A DNA stretch of 64,000 bases from Bacteroides ilei. Its GTDB lineage: Bacteria > Bacteroidota > Bacteroidia > Bacteroidales > Bacteroidaceae. Under the pieces are notes generated by a model. That model worked only from the letters and a program-made list of their open reading frames with translations. It ran no database searches and was not told the origin of the DNA. The stretch spans positions 1,685,997 to 1,749,996 of the forward strand of contig NZ_LT635801.1 of NCBI RefSeq assembly GCF_900128495.1, in the 5' to 3' direction. Numbering within the stretch: the first letter of the stretch is position 1; each line of letters starts with the position of its first letter. Positions 52,406 to 61,250 of the stretch are shown here, one piece after another. The translations under genes were made by a program, and so were the position numbers.

Positions 52406-53374
52406 ATGACAATAAACATGGAGAAGCCGTATGTCGTAGGAATGGATATAGGCGGCACAAATACGGTATTTGGAGTAGTCGATTCACGTGGAAATGTATT
52501 GGCTACCGATTCGGTCAAAACCCAGCAATATTCTGATGTCGATGAATATGTCGATGCAGTTTGTAAGAAACTTCTTCCGTTGGTACAGAAAGTGGGTGGA
52601 GCCGGTAAGATCAAAGGTTTGGGAATAGGAGCACCTAACGGGAACTATTATAACGGTAATATAGAATATGCAGCCAATCTTCCGTGGAAAGGGATTATAC
52701 CGTTGGCCGCAAAATTTGAGGAACAGTTGGGAATTCCGACTGCCCTGACCAATGATGCCAATGCTGCTGCTATCGGTGAAATGACTTATGGAGCAGCAAG
52801 AGGGATGAAGGATTTCATCATGATAACATTGGGTACAGGTGTAGGTAGCGGTATTGTCATCAACGGTCAGTTGGTGTACGGCCATGACGGTTTTGCCGGT
52901 GAATTGGGGCATGTTACTGTAAAGGAAGACGGTCGTCTTTGTGGTTGCGGACGTAAAGGTTGCCTTGAAACCTATTGCTCTGCAACAGGAGTGGCGCGTA
53001 CAGCCCGTGAGTTTCTGGTGGCACGTTCCGAACCGAGCTTGTTGAGAAATATTCCGGCAGAAGAAATTCAGTCGAAAGATGTGTACGAGGCAGCGCGGAA
53101 AGGGGACAAACTGGCTTTGGATGTCTTCAAGTTTACCGGTGAAATTTTGGGAAAAGCTTTGGCCAATTTCATTGCATTCTCCAGTCCGGAGGCGATTGTA
53201 CTGTTCGGCGGGTTGGCCAAGTCAGGTGATTATATTATGAAACCTATCCAGCAGGCTATGGACGACAATGTATTGCCGGTATTTAAGGGGAAGACCAAGT
53301 TGCTGCTTTCCCAACTGAAAGATGCCGACGCAGCTGTTCTTGGTGCCAGTGCATTGGGTTGGGAAGTAAGATGA
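52406..53374 (+). CDS. glk: ROK-family glucokinase
   Basis: 322 residues. The ATP phosphate loop GMDIGGTNTVFG is at 12-23. The catalytic-region NDANAAAIGE is near 113, and the ROK zinc motif CGCGRKGCLE follows GELGH at about 173. It should phosphorylate glucose with ATP; other ROK substrates such as mannose or N-acetyl sugars cannot be excluded. Start at 52406 or the ATG four codons later. It stands as a single gene with its own promoter and terminator. Confidence 0.88.
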   Translation: MTINMEKPYVVGMDIGGTNTVFGVVDSRGNVLATDSVKTQQYSDVDEYVDAVCKKLLPLVQKVGGAGKIKGLGIGAPNGNYYNGNIEYAANLPWKGIIPLAAKFEEQLGIPTALTNDANAAAIGEMTYGAARGMKDFIMITLGTGVGSGIVINGQLVYGHDGFAGELGHVTVKEDGRLCGCGRKGCLETYCSATGVARTAREFLVARSEPSLLRNIPAEEIQSKDVYEAARKGDKLALDVFKFTGEILGKALANFIAFSSPEAIVLFGGLAKSGDYIMKPIQQAMDDNVLPVFKGKTKLLLSQLKDADAAVLGASALGWEVR

Positions 53375-53413
53375 TTATTTATTCCGGCCGATACCGGATG
53401 AAGGAAAAGATAA

Positions 53414-53460
53414 AACATGAAAAGGCGGATTCTGATTCTGGGAATCCGCCTTTTCATGTT
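53414..53460. terminator. Bidirectional terminator between glk and GH43
   Basis: Perfect 19-base arms (53414-53432 and 53442-53460), nine-base loop, T run on the right. Shared by two convergent genes. Confidence 0.9.
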
Positions 53461-53464
53461 TTTG

Positions 53465-55138
53465 TTACTTGTCGATTCTGAACCAATCGATATCTGCCCA
53501 ACCGCCGTCATTGGTGACGATGTGTGGACGTGTACAGAATGTCCCTACCTTGGCACCTATCCATTTTCCTTCCCGTACCTGGAATTCTTTTCCCAAGGGC
53601 TTGAATTTCTTTCCATTGGTGCTGTAGCTTAACTGGCATTTGACAACCAGATCTGAACCTCCTTCACTTTTGCTTATCTTTTCACCGGTTGTTGTAATCT
53701 GAGCTTTCAAATAGATTTCGCCGTTTTTGAGCGGGATGCTTTCGTTTACAGTCTCTTTATTCCCTTTGTCTGCTTTCTTACATTCCACTTGCGACAAGAC
53801 AAGTCCGTTTTCTGTATTTTCCAGTATGATACCTGCGTAGTCCATTCCCATGACGACTAGTCCGGTGCGCTCTCCTTTATATTTGGCGATGGGGGAGAAT
53901 TTAAGTTTGACTGTCGCACTGAAGTCGGGTGCAGGAAATTTCTGTAGTAACAGGTTCGGGACATCCCAGAGACTGTTATAGCTTTCACAGACCGGGGCTG
54001 AGTAGAGACGGAGCATACCGTGTTCCTTGTCGGCGAAGTACCATTTGTCATCAATGTTCCCGTTGAACTGCCATTGTAATCCCAGTTCGTTATTGTCGAA
54101 TTCGTCACTTTCCTGTGGGGTGCAGATAGGATAAGTCTTGCCGACATCGGGCTTCTTGTAGGTCAGCACAGGTTCTCCGCAACCGTCACCGTCTTTGTCT
54201 TCACCTATGACAGGCCAGTCGTTTATCCATTTCATCGGTTGCAGGTGTACCAGACGCCCGGCGGCTCCTACATCCTGGAAATGTATGAACCAGTCCTCTC
54301 CTGAGGGAGTATCTACCCAACCACCTTGGTGCGGGCCGTTAACCGGACTTTTTCCTTGGGCCAGTACCGTGCGCCATTCATAAGGGCCATAGACATCTTT
54401 TGAGCGTAGCACTACTTGCCATCCGGTAGGGACACCTCCAGCCGGGTGAAAGATATAATAATATCCGTTACGTTTGTAGAATTTAGGTCCCTCACAAGTC
54501 TGGTGAGCTTCGTGTCCGTCGAATATGATACGTGACGGTGATATGGTCTGTGTAGCTTCAGAATTCAGTTCGCATACAGCAATTACGCTCTTGAGACCTG
54601 CACGGCTTCCGGCAAATGCATGTGCCAGGTAAACACGTCCGTCATCATCCCATAGGGGAGTTGTGTCAATGATTCCTTTAGCTGCTTTTACCAGAACCGG
54701 TTCAATCCAAGGACCTTTTACGTCTTTAGCTTTGGTCATGAAGATTCCTTGGTCGGGATCTCCCCAGAAAATATAGAACTCTCCGTTGTGGTGGCGGATA
54801 CAGGGTGCCCATACGCGGTTACCGTGCTGTGGGGCGACGTCGGTATGAGGAGCCAGTGAACGTGGTACGGCTACTCCGGCAATAGTCCAGTTCACCAGAT
54901 CTTTCGAATGAAGAATCTGCAGCCCTGGCAGGCAGCCGAAGCTGGATGAGGTCATATAGTAGTCGTCGCCTACACGGCATACGTCCGGATCGGAATAATC
55001 GGCATAGAGGATCGGATTTTTGTAGGTTCCGTCTCCTTGGTCGGCAACCCATACCTTTGAAACATAGTTTTGCGTTTGTGCTGCTACAGGTATAAGACAG
55101 TTACCCAAGAGTAGAGAAAAAATAAGAAATGGCTTCAT
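53465..55138 (-). CDS. GH43 glycoside hydrolase (arabinofuranosidase/xylosidase type)
   Basis: 557 residues, secreted (signal peptide cleaved near VAAQ). The five-blade propeller holds the GH43 triad: Asp50 in DYSDPDV (base), Asp158 in GIIDTTPLW (pKa modulator) and Glu216 in CEGPKF (acid). After about residue 345 comes a beta-sandwich domain (QESDEFDNNELGLQWQFNG) typical of the XynB-like subgroup. It probably removes arabinose or xylose from pectic or hemicellulosic chains. It follows the DUF4861 gene by 19 bases and is co-oriented with GH28. Confidence 0.92.
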   Translation of the reverse strand: MKPFLIFSLLLGNCLIPVAAQTQNYVSKVWVADQGDGTYKNPILYADYSDPDVCRVGDDYYMTSSSFGCLPGLQILHSKDLVNWTIAGVAVPRSLAPHTDVAPQHGNRVWAPCIRHHNGEFYIFWGDPDQGIFMTKAKDVKGPWIEPVLVKAAKGIIDTTPLWDDDGRVYLAHAFAGSRAGLKSVIAVCELNSEATQTISPSRIIFDGHEAHQTCEGPKFYKRNGYYYIFHPAGGVPTGWQVVLRSKDVYGPYEWRTVLAQGKSPVNGPHQGGWVDTPSGEDWFIHFQDVGAAGRLVHLQPMKWINDWPVIGEDKDGDGCGEPVLTYKKPDVGKTYPICTPQESDEFDNNELGLQWQFNGNIDDKWYFADKEHGMLRLYSAPVCESYNSLWDVPNLLLQKFPAPDFSATVKLKFSPIAKYKGERTGLVVMGMDYAGIILENTENGLVLSQVECKKADKGNKETVNESIPLKNGEIYLKAQITTTGEKISKSEGGSDLVVKCQLSYSTNGKKFKPLGKEFQVREGKWIGAKVGTFCTRPHIVTNDGGWADIDWFRIDK

Positions 55139-55157
55139 GTTATTTATAGATTAGGTG

Positions 55158-56381
55158 TTATTTAATGAGTCTTATTTTGATGGGTTGTTCCAGTGTTTTT
55201 TTCCATTCACGTACATAGGCAAACCATGCTTCCTGGGTAGAATAGCCGAAAGTTTCCTTGCAGGAGGTGAATGATGTATAATAACGGAATGATGTCTGTC
55301 CGGGTGCACTGATGGTATACAGGAAACTTTCCTTGTCGGAGGTCTCCTTTACGACCAGTTTTCGGGGAATGTAAGTGGCCAGTCCTACGGTTTCTTTTTT
55401 GTATTTTACCGTATCTTTTACTGGCCAGTCTGTACCCCAACTGGCAACCAGTCCTTCGTGATCCGAGAATTTTCCGGCTTTGCCGGTTATATTCTGAACT
55501 CCGGTACAGAATACTTCCTTATCCAGAGGACGGTCGAAAATGGCGTCAATCTGCACGTCACGGTGTCCGGCATATAAGGTGTACCGGTTAATCATGTTCA
55601 ATTCTGAATTCTGGTATTTCCATCCTCTCACTTCAGCGTCTACAATGGTACGTACCGGGCCGTCTGCTATTATGCGCTGTCCTCGGATAGCAACCGGTTT
55701 GATAAAAGTGGATTCTGTGCCGTTCCAGCCTCTCAGAGTACCGGTTCCACAACTGTTGTTGACTAGAATGACATCGTCACCGTAACCTTTTTTCAACTGT
55801 TCATCTGTAGGGTAAAACTGGGTGGCTTCTATTTCCAGGCCTTTGTTGAACTTTCCATAAAGATCGGTTGTTTGTTTTTCGTTAAAATAGATCCGGTAGG
55901 CAACCAGTTCACTTTCGAATGCTACGCCATGGTGATGTTGTACATTATAAGTGTCATCGTTTCCATCGGCATATATGGCATATCCTCTAGCGTATTTGTT
56001 CTTTTTGGACGTACGGAACATCATTTCGGCATATACACGGGCAGGGTATTCTTTTCCACTCTTGTCGGCTGATAAGGTGATGTCCAGGGTCTTTTGTGAA
56101 GATGCCGGAAGGTTGATGACAAAGGCCAGTTCATCGGATTTGAAATCACCGTTCAGATCATCTATTTGTGACGGGACTTCCACCTTTCCGTCCATGACTA
56201 CTGCCGATTTCACGTTGAATTCCGTGCCGATTGACAGGAGATCGATTACGACCGGTTCGTCCGTCTTGGCGGTATTCCATGGATTTTCTATGACAACTTG
56301 TATTTTCTTTTCCGTATTTTGTGCAAAGGCGTTGATGCCCCCGGAAATCAGGGCTAGGCAAATAATGGGTAATGTTTTCAT
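55158..56381 (-). CDS. DUF4861 family secreted protein, second copy
   Basis: 407 residues with signal peptide (cleaved near AFAQ). It is strongly similar to the protein at 3412-4641 along its whole length, including YTLYAGHRDVQIDAIFDRPL and GLVASWGTDWP. Function unknown; the family is associated with pectin loci. It is upstream of GH43 and downstream of GH28 on the same strand, with a hairpin separating it from GH28. The two copies point to duplication or to parallel use in two loci. Confidence 0.88.
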   Translation of the reverse strand: MKTLPIICLALISGGINAFAQNTEKKIQVVIENPWNTAKTDEPVVIDLLSIGTEFNVKSAVVMDGKVEVPSQIDDLNGDFKSDELAFVINLPASSQKTLDITLSADKSGKEYPARVYAEMMFRTSKKNKYARGYAIYADGNDDTYNVQHHHGVAFESELVAYRIYFNEKQTTDLYGKFNKGLEIEATQFYPTDEQLKKGYGDDVILVNNSCGTGTLRGWNGTESTFIKPVAIRGQRIIADGPVRTIVDAEVRGWKYQNSELNMINRYTLYAGHRDVQIDAIFDRPLDKEVFCTGVQNITGKAGKFSDHEGLVASWGTDWPVKDTVKYKKETVGLATYIPRKLVVKETSDKESFLYTISAPGQTSFRYYTSFTSCKETFGYSTQEAWFAYVREWKKTLEQPIKIRLIK

Positions 56382-56425
56382 AATTGTCTCCGTTAACTAA
56401 AGATTAAATGAGAGCTGTTTATGCG

Positions 56426-56463
56426 ACAGGAGGTTGTTATCCATAACGATTACAACCTCCTGT
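56426..56463. terminator. Hairpin between GH28 and DUF4861 genes
   Basis: ACAGGAGGTTGT (56426-56437) pairs with ACAACCTCCTGT (56452-56463). It lacks a clear T run on the minus strand, so it may be a weak terminator, attenuator or processing site between the genes. Confidence 0.55.
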
Positions 56464-56498
56464 CTTGTCATAAGGCAAAGATCTGGAATCTTTTCAGG

Positions 56499-58094
56499 TT
56501 AGAATTTGTATGATTCCGCTTTGTCTCCGATGTTCTTGTATGTTTTTCCACCTACGGTCACATTCTTTACATTTTTCATTTTCAGGTTGTTCCCGTTTTT
56601 TGTGGTAATGACTTTCACATTCTTTAGCGTGGCTCCTTCAGCCTGGTTCAGGATAACTCCTTCTTTGGCATCAGAAATTGTCACGTTTTCAATGTAGATA
56701 TTTTTGATAGGCATTTCAGGCAGACCGTTGAAATAGATGGCCCGGCCTACTCCTTTGGCCTTTACATTCTTGATGAATATATCCTTGAAGCACGGAGTTT
56801 CTTCAGTTACAGGAGGGATGTTTGCTGTAACGTTTGCGTCGGCTGTATCTTCTTCGCCGGGAGCTTTGCCTCCGTAGAACAGATCGAATATCAGGCCTTC
56901 ATTCGGAATGTTGATCATGTTGATGTTGTTGATATGGATGTTTTCAACTACACCGCCACGTCCACGGGTACTTTTGAAACGCAAGCCTACGTCAGTACCG
57001 AGGAATGTACAATTGTCGACATAGATATTCTTCACACCGCCCGACATTTCGCTGCCTACTACAAAGCCGCCATGTCCGTGAAGAACGGCATTGTCACGTA
57101 TGATTACATTCTGGCAGGGCTCTCCACGTCGCCGTCCGTCGGCATCTTTTCCCGATTTGAGGCAGATTCCGTCATCACCGGCGTCGAAACTGCTGTTCAG
57201 GACCAATACGCGGTTACATGATTCGATGTCCAGTGCATCGCCGTTCTGTGAATACCATGGGTTGGATACGATTACCTTGTTTATTGTAAGATCTTCGCAT
57301 GACAGCGGATGCAGACACCAGCTTGGTGAATTCTTGAAGGTGACTCCTTCCAGCAATACTTTCTTGCATTTCTGGAAACTCAGCAGTACAGGGCGCAACC
57401 AGTCGCGGATGCTGTTCCAGTCTTCATCTGTTTCAATTCCTTCGGGCACGTTGAAATCCTTACATGCCAGAGCTCCTTTGAGCGAACCTTCGCTTGGATA
57501 CCAGATTCCGGCTTTTTCATCTACAACACCACCTTTAGCCAGCAGGGCTTTCCACTGTCCGGCTGTCATTTTACCTTTTTTTACCGGACGCCATGTGTCA
57601 CCGTTACCGTCCATTACTCCTTTACCGGTAATGGCAATGTTTTCGGCACCGGTTGCCGAGACCGGAGACTGGCAACGACGTGTTTCCAGACCTTCGAAGG
57701 AAGTCTTGATGATCGGATATTGGGTATGGTCGGCTGTAAAGAGCACCAGCGCATTGTTTTCAAGGTGCAGGTTGATGTTGCTTTGCAGTACAATCGGTCC
57801 AGTCAGCCATAACCCTTCCGGAACCACTACAGTGCCTCCGCCTTTCGATGCTACTTCCTTTATGGCTTTGTCGAATGCTTCCGTATTTAGGACCAGACCG
57901 TCGCCTACAGCACCGAATTCAGTAATGGAACGTGTATAGTCAGGAAATGTAGGTTGCTGAACCTTGTCCATCTGGAAAGGCAAGTCTTCATAGATCTCAT
58001 CCGAAATCTTTTCCGGATTGGCTGCTTTTGTTTGGTTGTTCGGACAGCCCCAAATGAAGGCTGCGATTCCAACAGAGAGAATCCATTGTCTCAT
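56499..58094 (-). CDS. GH28 polygalacturonase-type glycoside hydrolase, lipoprotein
   Basis: 531 residues from the ATG at 58094 (a start at 58112 is also possible). The signal ends in a lipobox, FIWGC with Cys 17, so it is membrane-anchored. The right-handed beta-helix begins with FGAVGDGLVLNTEAF. Catalytic motifs are all present: QNGDALDIES, DAGDDGICLKSG with the Asp pair, GHGGFVVGSE and RFKSTRGRGG. The family cleaves polygalacturonan or rhamnogalacturonan backbones. It lies upstream of DUF4861 and GH43 on the same strand and defines this cluster as pectin-directed. Confidence 0.93.
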   Translation of the reverse strand: MRQWILSVGIAAFIWGCPNNQTKAANPEKISDEIYEDLPFQMDKVQQPTFPDYTRSITEFGAVGDGLVLNTEAFDKAIKEVASKGGGTVVVPEGLWLTGPIVLQSNINLHLENNALVLFTADHTQYPIIKTSFEGLETRRCQSPVSATGAENIAITGKGVMDGNGDTWRPVKKGKMTAGQWKALLAKGGVVDEKAGIWYPSEGSLKGALACKDFNVPEGIETDEDWNSIRDWLRPVLLSFQKCKKVLLEGVTFKNSPSWCLHPLSCEDLTINKVIVSNPWYSQNGDALDIESCNRVLVLNSSFDAGDDGICLKSGKDADGRRRGEPCQNVIIRDNAVLHGHGGFVVGSEMSGGVKNIYVDNCTFLGTDVGLRFKSTRGRGGVVENIHINNINMINIPNEGLIFDLFYGGKAPGEEDTADANVTANIPPVTEETPCFKDIFIKNVKAKGVGRAIYFNGLPEMPIKNIYIENVTISDAKEGVILNQAEGATLKNVKVITTKNGNNLKMKNVKNVTVGGKTYKNIGDKAESYKF

Positions 58095-58112
58095 TGTGCT
58101 TACTGTAATCAT

Positions 58113-58601
58113 GAATACTGTTTTATAATGTTAATATTTGTTCTTGTCCTTTGGCTTTGACATTTGTTTCATTAGCCGTTCATTTTATTATCCTATATAC
58201 CTGTCCACTGTCTTTCACAGATAATGGACAGGCAAGGATAATCCGTTAATTAAATTCTAACCTTAAAATAAATATTATGAAAAAACCTCTTGTTATGCAA
58301 ATGTAGAAAATCAAATTCTCTTGGATGTGAATATTTTGGTACAATAGGTGAAAAAAATGTGCAATTTCTATCATTTGTTATGGGAAAAACAGACTTGTGT
58401 TGTATTTATTGTGTATTTCTTATTCCCGTAAAATGTTTTTTGATACATAGGCGTTGTAAAGACATTATGGCAGTTCTTGGAACTGATACGTCCTTTGTCG
58501 TTCATCTGTGATTTTATCCTTTTCTTGTTTTTACTCCCTGAAAATGGAGGTTTTATAAAGAATTGTTTATATCTTTGTCCCAAATTTACAATTGATAAAA
58601 T
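58113..58601. other. Divergent intergenic region GH28 / fabI
   Basis: 489 A/T-rich bases without a believable gene. It holds a nested hairpin CCTGTCCA (58200-58207) / TGGACAGG (58225-58232) with an inner CTGT/ACAG pair, about 106 bases upstream of the GH28 start, and a TATCTTTG -7 box (58570-58577) for fabI. The hairpin could be an operator or a structured leader of the GH28 transcript. Nothing else recognised. Confidence 0.5.
58570..58577 (+). promoter_or_regulatory. fabI -7 promoter element
   Basis: TATCTTTG, 24 bases before the fabI ATG. The -33 region is weak. Confidence 0.5.
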
Positions 58602-59459
58602 ATGAGTTATAATTTACTGAAAGGAAAAAGAGGTATTATTTTTGGTGCTCTGAATGAACAGTCCATTGCATGGAAAGTTGCTGAAAAGGCTGTTGAGGAA
58701 GGAGCGGTAATTACCCTGTCTAATACTCCGGTTGCAGTACGTATGGGAGAAATTTCGGCTTTGGCTGAAAAGTTGAATTGTGAGGTTATCCCTGCCGATG
58801 CTACAAGCGTTGCCGATCTGGAGAATGTATTCAAACGTTCAATGGAGGTTTTGGGAGGTAAGATTGATTTCGTTCTGCATTCTATCGGTATGTCTCCTAA
58901 CGTACGTAAAAAACGTACTTATGACGATCTTGATTATGACATGTTGAACAAGACTTTGGATATATCTGCTATTTCATTTCATAAGATGATCCAGTCGGCC
59001 AAGAAGCTGAATGCCATCAATGACTATGGCTCAATCCTGGCTTTGAGCTATGTGGCTGCACAGCGTACTTTCTACGGTTACAATGATATGGCCGATGCTA
59101 AGGCTTTGCTGGAGTCTATCGCACGTAGTTTCGGATATATATATGGACGTGAACATCATGTCCGTATCAATACCATCTCCCAGTCGCCTACGATGACAAC
59201 TGCGGGATCGGGAGTGAAGGGGATGGACAAACTGTTTGACTTTGCCAACCGTATGTCTCCTCTGGGAAATGCTTCTGCCGATGAGTGTGCCGATTATTGT
59301 ATTGTAATGTTCTCTGATCTGACCCGTAAGGTTACCATGCAGAATCTGTTCCATGATGGTGGTTTCTCCAGTGTGGGCATGAGCTTGCGTGCTATGGCTA
59401 CTTACGAAAAGGGACTGGATGAATATAAGGACGAAAACGGAAATATTATCTACGGATAA
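58602..59459 (+). CDS. fabI: Enoyl-[acyl-carrier-protein] reductase FabI
   Basis: Performs the last reduction in each round of type II fatty acid synthesis using NAD(P)H. 285 residues of the SDR fold, with the FabI-type glycine motif GALNEQSIAWKVA (15-27), SIGMSPN and the catalytic Tyr160/Lys167 pair spaced as in FabI (Y-x6-K), plus a conserved Tyr150 ten residues before. SQSPTMTTAGSG corresponds to the substrate-binding loop. It is full length and probably essential. Confidence 0.93.
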   Translation: MSYNLLKGKRGIIFGALNEQSIAWKVAEKAVEEGAVITLSNTPVAVRMGEISALAEKLNCEVIPADATSVADLENVFKRSMEVLGGKIDFVLHSIGMSPNVRKKRTYDDLDYDMLNKTLDISAISFHKMIQSAKKLNAINDYGSILALSYVAAQRTFYGYNDMADAKALLESIARSFGYIYGREHHVRINTISQSPTMTTAGSGVKGMDKLFDFANRMSPLGNASADECADYCIVMFSDLTRKVTMQNLFHDGGFSSVGMSLRAMATYEKGLDEYKDENGNIIYG

Positions 59460-59467
59460 ACTGAGAC

Positions 59468-60454
59468 ATGCAAAGGTTTATATTCATATTAATAGCTGCT
59501 ATTGTTCTTGCTGCCTGTCAAAGTGACAAGCAGCAGGGCAATGCATCTTTTGATAAGGATATAAAAGTGTTCCGTTATGACCGTTTGCAGTACGAAGCTA
59601 CTGCACTGAACAGTTTTTCGGCTTTGCAGAGAATGAATCTGGATTGTCCTAGGGCAACGAAAATACTGATAGAGGATGTATTGGGATTAGGGCGTGTGGA
59701 TGATCCTGAAATCAATGACAAGTTGTGTGCCTATTATTCGGATTCTATCCTGCTTCGCATTATGAGAGATGTTGGTGTGGAGTTTAAGGATATGAGTGAT
59801 ATTGAAGAAGGGCTGACCAAGGGCTTTCGGCAGCTGAAGAAGGAATTTCCGTCTATTGTTGTTCCTCAGGTATATTCCCAGGTTTCGGCGTTGAACCAGT
59901 CGGTGGTGGTAGGCGATAGTCTGTTGGGGATTAGTCTGGATAAATATTTAGGGGCCGGTTATCCTTTATATCAGCGTTATTATTATGGGTATCAGCGTCG
60001 TTTTATGGAACGTTCCCGTATTTTGCCCGATTGTTTCACTTTTTATCTGCTGAGTCAGTATCCGTTTCAATGGAGGTTGGGACGTCGTACTCTTTTAGAT
60101 GTTATCATGTATCAGGGTAAGATTAATCTGGTGGTACGTGAAATCCTGGATATCAAGTCGAATGAGGAAATGTTAGGATATACGCAGGAAGAAACTGACT
60201 GGTGCCGGAAGAATAAAGGTAAGCTGTGGAAGTGGATGATGGTAAACGGACATTTGTCAACAACCGATCCGATGGTGATCCGGGCTTATACGCACGCTGA
60301 TCCAACAATGGTTTTTAATGGCGAAAAAATACCTCCTACAATTGGTATATGGCTGGGTATGCAGCTCGTTGAAAAATTTTTGAACGGACATCCGGAAATG
60401 TCACTAGAAGAACTGATGCATGTTTCTGATTTCGGTGTCTTGGATATAGATTGA
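59468..60454 (+). CDS. gldB: GldB-like gliding motility lipoprotein
   Basis: 328 residues. Lipobox LAAC (Cys 17) predicts a lipoprotein. The sequence matches the GldB family (FRYDRLQYEATALN, GAGYPLYQRYYYGYQRRFMERSRILPD, TDPMVIRAYTHADPTMVFNG). GldB is required for gliding in Flavobacteria, but non-gliding Bacteroides also keep it, so a cell-envelope role is more likely here. It begins eight bases after fabI on the same strand. Confidence 0.8.
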   Translation: MQRFIFILIAAIVLAACQSDKQQGNASFDKDIKVFRYDRLQYEATALNSFSALQRMNLDCPRATKILIEDVLGLGRVDDPEINDKLCAYYSDSILLRIMRDVGVEFKDMSDIEEGLTKGFRQLKKEFPSIVVPQVYSQVSALNQSVVVGDSLLGISLDKYLGAGYPLYQRYYYGYQRRFMERSRILPDCFTFYLLSQYPFQWRLGRRTLLDVIMYQGKINLVVREILDIKSNEEMLGYTQEETDWCRKNKGKLWKWMMVNGHLSTTDPMVIRAYTHADPTMVFNGEKIPPTIGIWLGMQLVEKFLNGHPEMSLEELMHVSDFGVLDID

Positions 60455-60514
60455 TAGATTAAGAAGAAGATTCTTTTACCTGGATTCCTGGGTTATTGAT
60501 TTAATTTTTTATTC

Positions 60515-61219
60515 ATGGAAACAGCATTGTATTTACTTCCTGTTACCTTGGGGGATACTCCTGTCGAAAATGTTCTTCCGGTTTATAATAAGGTTATTAT
60601 CCGGCAGATCAAGTTCTTTATTGTCGAAGACGTAAGGTCGGCCAGACGTTTCTTGAAGAAGGTAGACAGCAGTATCGATATCGATAGCCTGACTTTCTAT
60701 CCCTTGAACAAGCATACTTCTCCTGAAGCTATTTCGGGGTATCTGGATCCGTTACTTGCCGGAAATTCCATGGGGATTATTTCGGAAGCCGGTTGTCCGG
60801 CCGTTGCCGATCCGGGAGCGGATGTGGTTGCAATAGCACAACGTAGGAATCTGAAGGTTGTTCCGTTGGTCGGTCCTTCATCCATTATCTTGTCGGTTAT
60901 GGCTTCCGGGTTCAATGGCCAGAGTTTTGCTTTTCATGGATATCTCCCGATTGAACCGGGAGAACGGGTAAAGTTCCTGAAGGAATTGGAACAACGGGTC
61001 TATACAGAAAACCAGACTCAGTTGTTTATCGAAACTCCTTACCGTAATAACAAGATGCTTGAAGATATTCTCAAAACATGCCGTCCACAAACTAGGTTGT
61101 GTATCGCGGCCAATATTACCTGTGAGGGTGAGTATATCAGGACCAGAACCATCAAGGAGTGGAAAGGAAAATTACCTGATCTGACCAAAATTCCTTGTAT
61201 TTTCCTGATCTACAAATAA
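60515..61219 (+). CDS. RsmI-like SAM-dependent methyltransferase (tetrapyrrole methylase family)
   Basis: 234 residues. It shares the RsmI fold and motifs (LYLLPVTLGDTPVENVLP at the start, IISEAGCPAVADPGADVV, PLVGPSSIILSVMASG, FHGYLPIEPGER) but is clearly diverged from the true RsmI at 31144. The SDAGTPG loop of RsmI reads SEAGCPA here. Bacteroidetes commonly have this second protein. Its target is unknown; another RNA position is a guess. Ends 31 bases from the convergent lipA. Confidence 0.8.
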   Translation: METALYLLPVTLGDTPVENVLPVYNKVIIRQIKFFIVEDVRSARRFLKKVDSSIDIDSLTFYPLNKHTSPEAISGYLDPLLAGNSMGIISEAGCPAVADPGADVVAIAQRRNLKVVPLVGPSSIILSVMASGFNGQSFAFHGYLPIEPGERVKFLKELEQRVYTENQTQLFIETPYRNNKMLEDILKTCRPQTRLCIAANITCEGEYIRTRTIKEWKGKLPDLTKIPCIFLIYK

Positions 61220-61250
61220 GAAAATCCTTTCCTGATCATCTTCTTTTCCT

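Noticed and set aside
57091..57939. 282-codon plus-strand frame
   Set aside because: Antisense to the GH28 gene, which has all catalytic motifs.
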